Below are positions 58,598 through 64,000 of a DNA stretch of 64,000 nt, one piece after another; within the stretch, counting starts at the first letter, position 1; every line of letters starts with the position of its first letter. The stretch lies in assembly GCF_003289645.1 (NCBI RefSeq), contig NZ_QLYX01000004.1, positions 62,001 through 126,000 of the forward strand, written 5' to 3'. The notes below the pieces were generated by a model, which made no database searches, was not told the origin of the DNA, and saw only the letters and a program-made list of their open reading frames with translations. Made by a program: the position numbers and the translations under genes. The stretch comes from Actinomadura craniellae. Its GTDB lineage: Bacteria > Actinomycetota > Actinomycetes > Streptosporangiales > Streptosporangiaceae.

Positions 58598-60121
58598 GTG
58601 CGCGAAATGCTGAGCAGGCTACGGCGGACCCGTTCCTCCGATCCTTCCATCTACGAACACCTCCGGGCGCACCTTCCGGACACCGGCCCCGGGCTGCTCC
58701 CCGGCGGGGAGACGCTGCCGGACGACGAGAAGGGCGCGCTCTGGGCGCCCGGCGCGCGCGACGGCGTGCTGACGCACCACTGGGCCGGCTCCGCCGACCC
58801 CGGCGAGGTCGACGAGGTCTACACCGCGCTGGTCACGGCCATCGAGAACCGGGCGACGGCTCCCGCGCTGGTGGACACCGTCGCCCCGCTCCGGGTGATC
58901 GCCCTGGTCGACCCCCTGATGGGACGGGTGCGCTCCGCCGGGATCGACCCCGACCGCGCCTACCGGCTCGGCCGCTGGCTGGCGCTGAACGCCCGGCGGC
59001 GGGAGGCCGTCAAGCTGGGCATCTCGCTGCTCGGCCTGTTCGACGCCGACCACCACCGCGCCGAGCTCATGGTCCTGGGCCGGCACGACGAGTTCACGCT
59101 CTTCGCCGCCGTGGCACTGGTCAACCAGCCCGGCGGCGGCGAGGACGAGCTGTGGGAGCTGGCCCGCAGCGTGACCGGCTGGGGCCGCGTCCACCTGGTG
59201 GAGCAACTCGCCAACAGCAAGCGCCCCGAGATCCTGGACTGGATCGTCCGGGGCGGCTTCCGCAACGACGTCTCCCACGCCTACCTCGCCGGGATCGCCG
59301 CCGAGTCCGGCGGTCTCGCCGGGCGGCTGGCCGTCGCCGACGCGGACGCCGAACTGCTCCACGCCGCCGGCGACATCCTCACCGCGCTCTGCGAGCAGAA
59401 CGGCCCGATGCGCGGGATGCCCGACTACGCCGACGGCGAGCGCGCCGCCCGGCTGTTCCTGGAGCACCTGCAGACCCGGGCCGAGGACCTGCGGCACTTC
59501 CTCGCCGTCGCGGCGCTCCGCGAGTACGCCGCCGAGCACTGGCCGGCGTTGCCGCCCGCCTGCGACGCCGTCCTGGGACAGCCGAACTGGCCCGACCTGG
59601 CCCGCGCCGGGCTCGACTCCGCCGACCCGGCCGAATTCCAGCGCGCGGACCGGGCGTGCCGGTTCCTCGGCATCCCCACCCTCCACGTGCACCTGCGGCG
59701 GCTGCGCGCCGACCCGTACGACGTCCGTGGCTGGTACTCGGCCATGCATCAGGTCGAGGCCCGCACCATCGACGAGGTGCTGGAACTGGCGATGAAGCTG
59801 CTGCCGCTCGCCGAGATCGGCTCCGGCACGGGCGAGGCGACCGGGGTGGGCGAGGAGTACGCCCCGCACCGCTGCCTCGACGCCTTCCTGCCCGCGCTGG
59901 GCGACTGGCCCGGCCGGGGCTGGCCGCTGGTCGCCGCCGGGCTCGGCTGCCCGGTGCCCCGGCTGCGCACCATGGCCGCCCGCACCATGTCGGTCTGGGG
60001 CCGCGCCACCTGGCCCCCGCCCGCCGAACTGGCGCTGCGCAACGCCTTCGCCGTCGAACCCGACCTGGAACTGCGCGAACTCATGCAACGCGTCCTGGAC
60101 GACCGCCCTCTGGACGAGTAG
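58598..60121 (+). CDS. Helical-repeat hypothetical protein
   Basis: A 507-residue protein built of helices with HEAT- or TPR-like periodicity (EAVKLGISLLGLF, HLVEQLANSKRPEILDWIV, ALREYAAEHWPALPPACDA). No enzymatic motif is visible. It is divergent from hsp90 across 98 bases and may belong to the same chaperone-linked regulon. The GTG at 58598 is used; an ATG at 58607 is an equally reasonable start. It converges on mdh at a strong hairpin. Confidence 0.7.
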   Translation: MREMLSRLRRTRSSDPSIYEHLRAHLPDTGPGLLPGGETLPDDEKGALWAPGARDGVLTHHWAGSADPGEVDEVYTALVTAIENRATAPALVDTVAPLRVIALVDPLMGRVRSAGIDPDRAYRLGRWLALNARRREAVKLGISLLGLFDADHHRAELMVLGRHDEFTLFAAVALVNQPGGGEDELWELARSVTGWGRVHLVEQLANSKRPEILDWIVRGGFRNDVSHAYLAGIAAESGGLAGRLAVADADAELLHAAGDILTALCEQNGPMRGMPDYADGERAARLFLEHLQTRAEDLRHFLAVAALREYAAEHWPALPPACDAVLGQPNWPDLARAGLDSADPAEFQRADRACRFLGIPTLHVHLRRLRADPYDVRGWYSAMHQVEARTIDEVLELAMKLLPLAEIGSGTGEATGVGEEYAPHRCLDAFLPALGDWPGRGWPLVAAGLGCPVPRLRTMAARTMSVWGRATWPPPAELALRNAFAVEPDLELRELMQRVLDDRPLDE

Positions 60122-60150
60122 TGGCGGGACCCCCGCAGGGGCCCCGCCAC
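60121..60150. terminator. Bidirectional terminator between the helical-repeat and mdh genes
   Basis: GTGGCGGG pairs with CCCGCCAC, and an inner CCCC with GGGG after one mismatch, between convergent genes that stop at 60121 and 60165. Confidence 0.7.
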
Positions 60151-60164
60151 GGTACGCGTGCGGC

Positions 60165-61397
<1,233 letters not shown>

Positions 61398-62618
61398 TCA
61401 GCCCTGGGCGATGGCCTTCTGCAGATTGACGTCGAGGGCGTGCAGGAACTCCTGCGTGGTCAGCCAGCTCTGGTCGCCGCCCACCAGCAGCGCCAGGTCC
61501 TTGGTCATCTGGCCGTTCTCCACCGTCTGGACGCAGACCTGCTCCAGCGTGTGGGCGAACGCGGTGACCGCGGGGGTGTTGTCGAGCTTGCCACGGTGGG
61601 CGAGGCCCCGGGTCCAGGCGAAGATCGACGCGATCGGGTTGGTGGAGGTCGGCTTGCCCTGCTGGTGCTGCCGGTAGTGCCGGGTGACCGTGCCGTGCGC
61701 GGCCTCGGCCTCGACGGTCTTGCCGTCCGGGGTCATCAGCACCGAGGTCATCAGGCCGAGCGAGCCGAAGCCCTGGGCCACGGTGTCGGACTGGACGTCA
61801 CCGTCGTAGTTCTTCGCCGCCCAGACGAAGCCGCCCTCCCACTTGAGGGCCGCCGCGACCATGTCGTCGATCAGCCGGTGCTCGTAGGTGAGGTTCGCCG
61901 CGTCGTACTCGGCCTTGAACTCGGCCTCGAAGACCTCGGCAAACAGGTCCTTGAAGCGGCCGTCGTAGGCCTTGAGGATCGTGTTCTTGGTCGACATGTA
62001 CAGGGGGAACCCGCGGTCCAGCGCGTACCGCATGGTCGCGCGGGCGAAGTCGCGGATCGAGTCGTCGAAGTTGTACATCCCCATCGCCACGCCGCCGCCG
62101 GGGAACTTCGCGATCTCGATCTCCATCGGCTCGGAGCCGTCGTCGGGCACGTAGGAGATGGTCACCGTGCCGGGGCCGGGGACCACGAAGTCGGAGGCGC
62201 GGTACTGGTCGCCGTGGGCGTGCCGGCCGATGATGATCGGCTTCGTCCAGCCCGGCACCAGCCGCGGAATCGTCGAGACCACGATGGGCTCGCGGAACAC
62301 CACGCCGCCGAGGATGTTACGGATCGTTCCATTGGGAGAGCGCCACATCTTCTTGAGGCCGAACTCCTCCACCCGGGCCTCGTCGGGGGTGATCGTGGCG
62401 CATTTGACGCCGACGCCGTACTTCTTGATGGCGTTGGCCGCGTCGATGGTGACCTGGTCGTCGGTCGCGTCCCGGTGCTCGATGCCCAGGTCGTAGTACT
62501 TCAGGTCGACATCGAGGTAGGGGAGGATCAACTGGTCCTTGATGAACTGCCAGATGATCCTGGTCATCTCGTCCCCGTCGAGTTCGACGACGGGGCCCGC
62601 TACCTTGGTCTTGGGCAT
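61398..62618 (-). CDS. icd: NADP-dependent isocitrate dehydrogenase (eukaryotic-type)
   Basis: A 406-residue dimeric IDH of the eukaryotic-like type II, converting isocitrate to 2-oxoglutarate. GDEMTRIIW starts it, with [13 protein letters not shown]-like stretch seen as [28 protein letters not shown], and [15 protein letters not shown]. Catalytic Tyr and Lys positions are preserved. The gene is next to mdh, which continues the same cycle. ATG 62618 follows GGAAAGGG. Confidence 0.95.
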   Translation of the reverse strand: MPKTKVAGPVVELDGDEMTRIIWQFIKDQLILPYLDVDLKYYDLGIEHRDATDDQVTIDAANAIKKYGVGVKCATITPDEARVEEFGLKKMWRSPNGTIRNILGGVVFREPIVVSTIPRLVPGWTKPIIIGRHAHGDQYRASDFVVPGPGTVTISYVPDDGSEPMEIEIAKFPGGGVAMGMYNFDDSIRDFARATMRYALDRGFPLYMSTKNTILKAYDGRFKDLFAEVFEAEFKAEYDAANLTYEHRLIDDMVAAALKWEGGFVWAAKNYDGDVQSDTVAQGFGSLGLMTSVLMTPDGKTVEAEAAHGTVTRHYRQHQQGKPTSTNPIASIFAWTRGLAHRGKLDNTPAVTAFAHTLEQVCVQTVENGQMTKDLALLVGGDQSWLTTQEFLHALDVNLQKAIAQG

Positions 62619-62683
62619 GGTTGTGCGTCCCTTTCCTGCACCGGCCAGCAGTCCTTCGTAAGGCTCACTGGGAGGCTATCCGA

Positions 62684-62708
62684 GCCCGGTAAAAGGTCTA
62701 GACCGGGC
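62684..62708 (-). terminator. Terminator-like hairpin of the DUF3017 gene
   Basis: GCCCGGT pairs with ACCGGGC around an 11-base loop, 23 bases beyond the DUF3017 stop on the minus strand. Confidence 0.5.
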
Positions 62709-62731
62709 CCCGGTAGAACCAAAGATTTCCC

Positions 62732-63067
62732 TTATTTGCTGATGGTCCACGCCACGGTGACGATGGTGACCGCGAAGGCGACCATGGTGAGCACGTCCAG
62801 CCACTTCTTGCGGGTGGCGAGCATGCCGACCTGGCTTTCCAGCAGCACCGCCCGGGCCAGCGCGCCGAGCAGCACCGCCGCCGCGACGAGCGCGGACCCG
62901 CGCCGGAAGTGGCCGAGGCCGAACATGGTCAGCCCGGCGCCCACGCCCACCAGGACCATGACGTACGGCAACTGCCCCAGCCAGTGCGGCGCCCCGCCGC
63001 GGGACTGCGCGGCGGTTCGGCGCCGTCGCGTCAGCGTCCGGGCCGGGTCGTCGCCCTGGGCGGTCAT
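62732..63067 (-). CDS. DUF3017 domain-containing membrane protein
   Basis: A 111-residue protein of the DUF3017 type with three membrane helices (LPYVMVLVGVGAGLTMFGLG, SALVAAAVLLGALARAVLL, VLTMVAFAVTIVTVAW). The family is actinobacterial, of unknown function, and typically near mdh and folate or TCA genes, as here. The N-terminus is basic and cytosolic. It is divergent from the FHA-domain gene by 268 bases. Confidence 0.87.
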   Translation of the reverse strand: MTAQGDDPARTLTRRRRTAAQSRGGAPHWLGQLPYVMVLVGVGAGLTMFGLGHFRRGSALVAAAVLLGALARAVLLESQVGMLATRKKWLDVLTMVAFAVTIVTVAWTISK

Positions 63068-63335
63068 CGGGTCGCCTCCTCGTCGTGCTCCCCGCCGGGA
63101 GGGCGGGGTTCCCCACCCGCACCGGACGGCGGATCATCACCCCCGAGTCTAGAACCCGTTCCCGCCCGATGAACCGGCGCGGGATCCCGCCGTTCGGAAC
63201 AGCGCGGTCGAAAAGCACCCTCCAGGCTCCGGAATCCCTTGTGACATCGGGGCTACCCACTGGTAACAGGTGTGCGACCCACACACCCCCGGGTAACCCG
63301 GCAGACAGGGGTCGCTAACTAGCTGGGAGGACTGC

Positions 63336-64000
63336 CGTGGAGGGGCCGTTCATACGGATCGAAGACAGCGGGCAGGTGGTGCCGCTGCGCCCCGACGTGA
63401 CGACGGTCGGAAGAGGGAAAGGAGTTGAGGTACGCCTCGATGACCCGAGTGTGTCCCGCCTGCACGCCGAGATCGTCCGGCGGGGCCCGTACGTCTACGT
63501 CGTGGACCTGGGCCTGTCACGGAACGGGACGCGTGTCAACGGCCGCCCGATCGCTCGCCGCGTACTGGAGGACGGCGACGTGATCAGCTTCGGCACCGCA
63601 CGGTGCCGGCTGGGCGGCATCCCCCGAGAGGACGTCGACCCGGACGTCGAGCTGCGGCGCGCCGTCGCCCCGGAGCTCACCAGACGAGAGGTCGACGTGC
63701 TGACCTCGCTCTGCCGTCCGGCCCTCTCGGACGCCGCTTTCGTGGCCCCCGCAACGGCGCGGGACATCGCCACCGACCTGGTGGTGACCGAGGCCGCCGT
63801 CAAGCAGCACCTGCTGCGCCTGTATCAGAAGTTCCGCATCCCCGAGGGGACCAACCGGCGCACCCGGTTGGCCAACGAGGTGATCGCCATGGGGCTGGTG
63901 CGCCCGCTGCCGCCAGTGCACGTGCCCCAGCAGAACCGGGCGCCCGGCGTGGAGAACCGGCCGCCCGCGGAGGGCAGACGCCCGCCGCACGCCGCCGCGG
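63336..64000 (+). CDS. FHA domain protein with LuxR-type HTH (partial)
   Basis: At least 221 residues; the frame runs off the right edge. Residues 1-95 form a forkhead-associated phosphothreonine-binding domain with GRGKGVEVRLDDPSVSRLHAEI and LSRNGTRVNGRPI. A LuxR-like helix-turn-helix follows: LTRREVDVLTSLCRPA and TEAAVKQHLLRLYQKF. FHA domains recognise Ser/Thr-kinase products, so the protein may be a phospho-controlled regulator. The GTG at 63336 follows GGGAGG. The C-terminal visible part is Pro/Arg-rich linker, with more domain expected beyond the window. Confidence 0.87.

Overview
The window is high-GC actinobacterial chromosome. Gene order, F420-linked enzymes, SepX, a DUF3017 protein and an SCO4848-type protein suggest a Streptosporangiales organism, possibly Thermomonosporaceae (inference, no marker gene was compared). 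About 60 protein genes and two tRNA genes are supported; a partial pglZ runs off the left edge and a partial FHA-domain gene runs off the right edge.

Region 1 (1-8741) is a defence island ending against a tRNA-Ala gene. It holds the 3' end of a BREX type 2-like locus (pglZ, brxD, and an Lhr-type helicase fused to an RNase D-like exonuclease), a minus-strand regulator pair (XRE repressor plus ImmA/IrrE-type metallopeptidase), and, divergent from that pair, a compact three-gene ubiquitin-like conjugation operon: a single-domain Multiubiquitin-type modifier, an E2-like protein, and a fused JAB peptidase-E1. Chemically the set is odd: the modifier has no Gly-Gly end, the E2-like protein has one cysteine, and the E1 has no obvious catalytic cysteine outside its zinc ligands. 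This is the best candidate for an under-described system here.

Region 2 (8742-24900) is conserved core: tRNA-Ala, sepX, rimJ-like acetyltransferase, mog, moaC, moeA and galU on the minus strand (the same neighbourhood as Mycobacterium Rv0992c-Rv0996), then 5-formyltetrahydrofolate cyclo-ligase, a 2-hydroxyacid dehydrogenase, a CPA1 antiporter, an FmdB-type zinc ribbon protein, an MMPL transporter, methylthioadenosine phosphorylase, a SAF/CpaB protein with a large repetitive insertion, mscL, and a coiled-coil M15 peptidase.

Region 3 (24900-38100) is more variable: a Vps62/pore-former-like protein, tRNA-Arg(CCT) beside an XRE/two-hypothetical-gene cluster, an ABC exporter with a divergent DesK/DesR-type two-component system, an imine-reductase-like gene divergent from an HxlR regulator, several unknowns, an F420-dependent LLM enzyme and a small cationic secreted protein.

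Region 4 (38100-64000) is mainly housekeeping: a rhodanese, a BMP-type nucleoside ABC importer operon, an M20 amidohydrolase with a GCS2-type carboxylate-amine ligase, a D,D-carboxypeptidase/YihY/2'-5' RNA ligase/trpS cluster, galE-galK, a TPR-Hsp90 gene pair with a divergent helical-repeat gene, mdh, icd, DUF3017, and an FHA-HTH gene at the edge. Intrinsic-type hairpins separate most convergent transcription units, and two convergent gene pairs share a single CTAG as overlapping stop codons.
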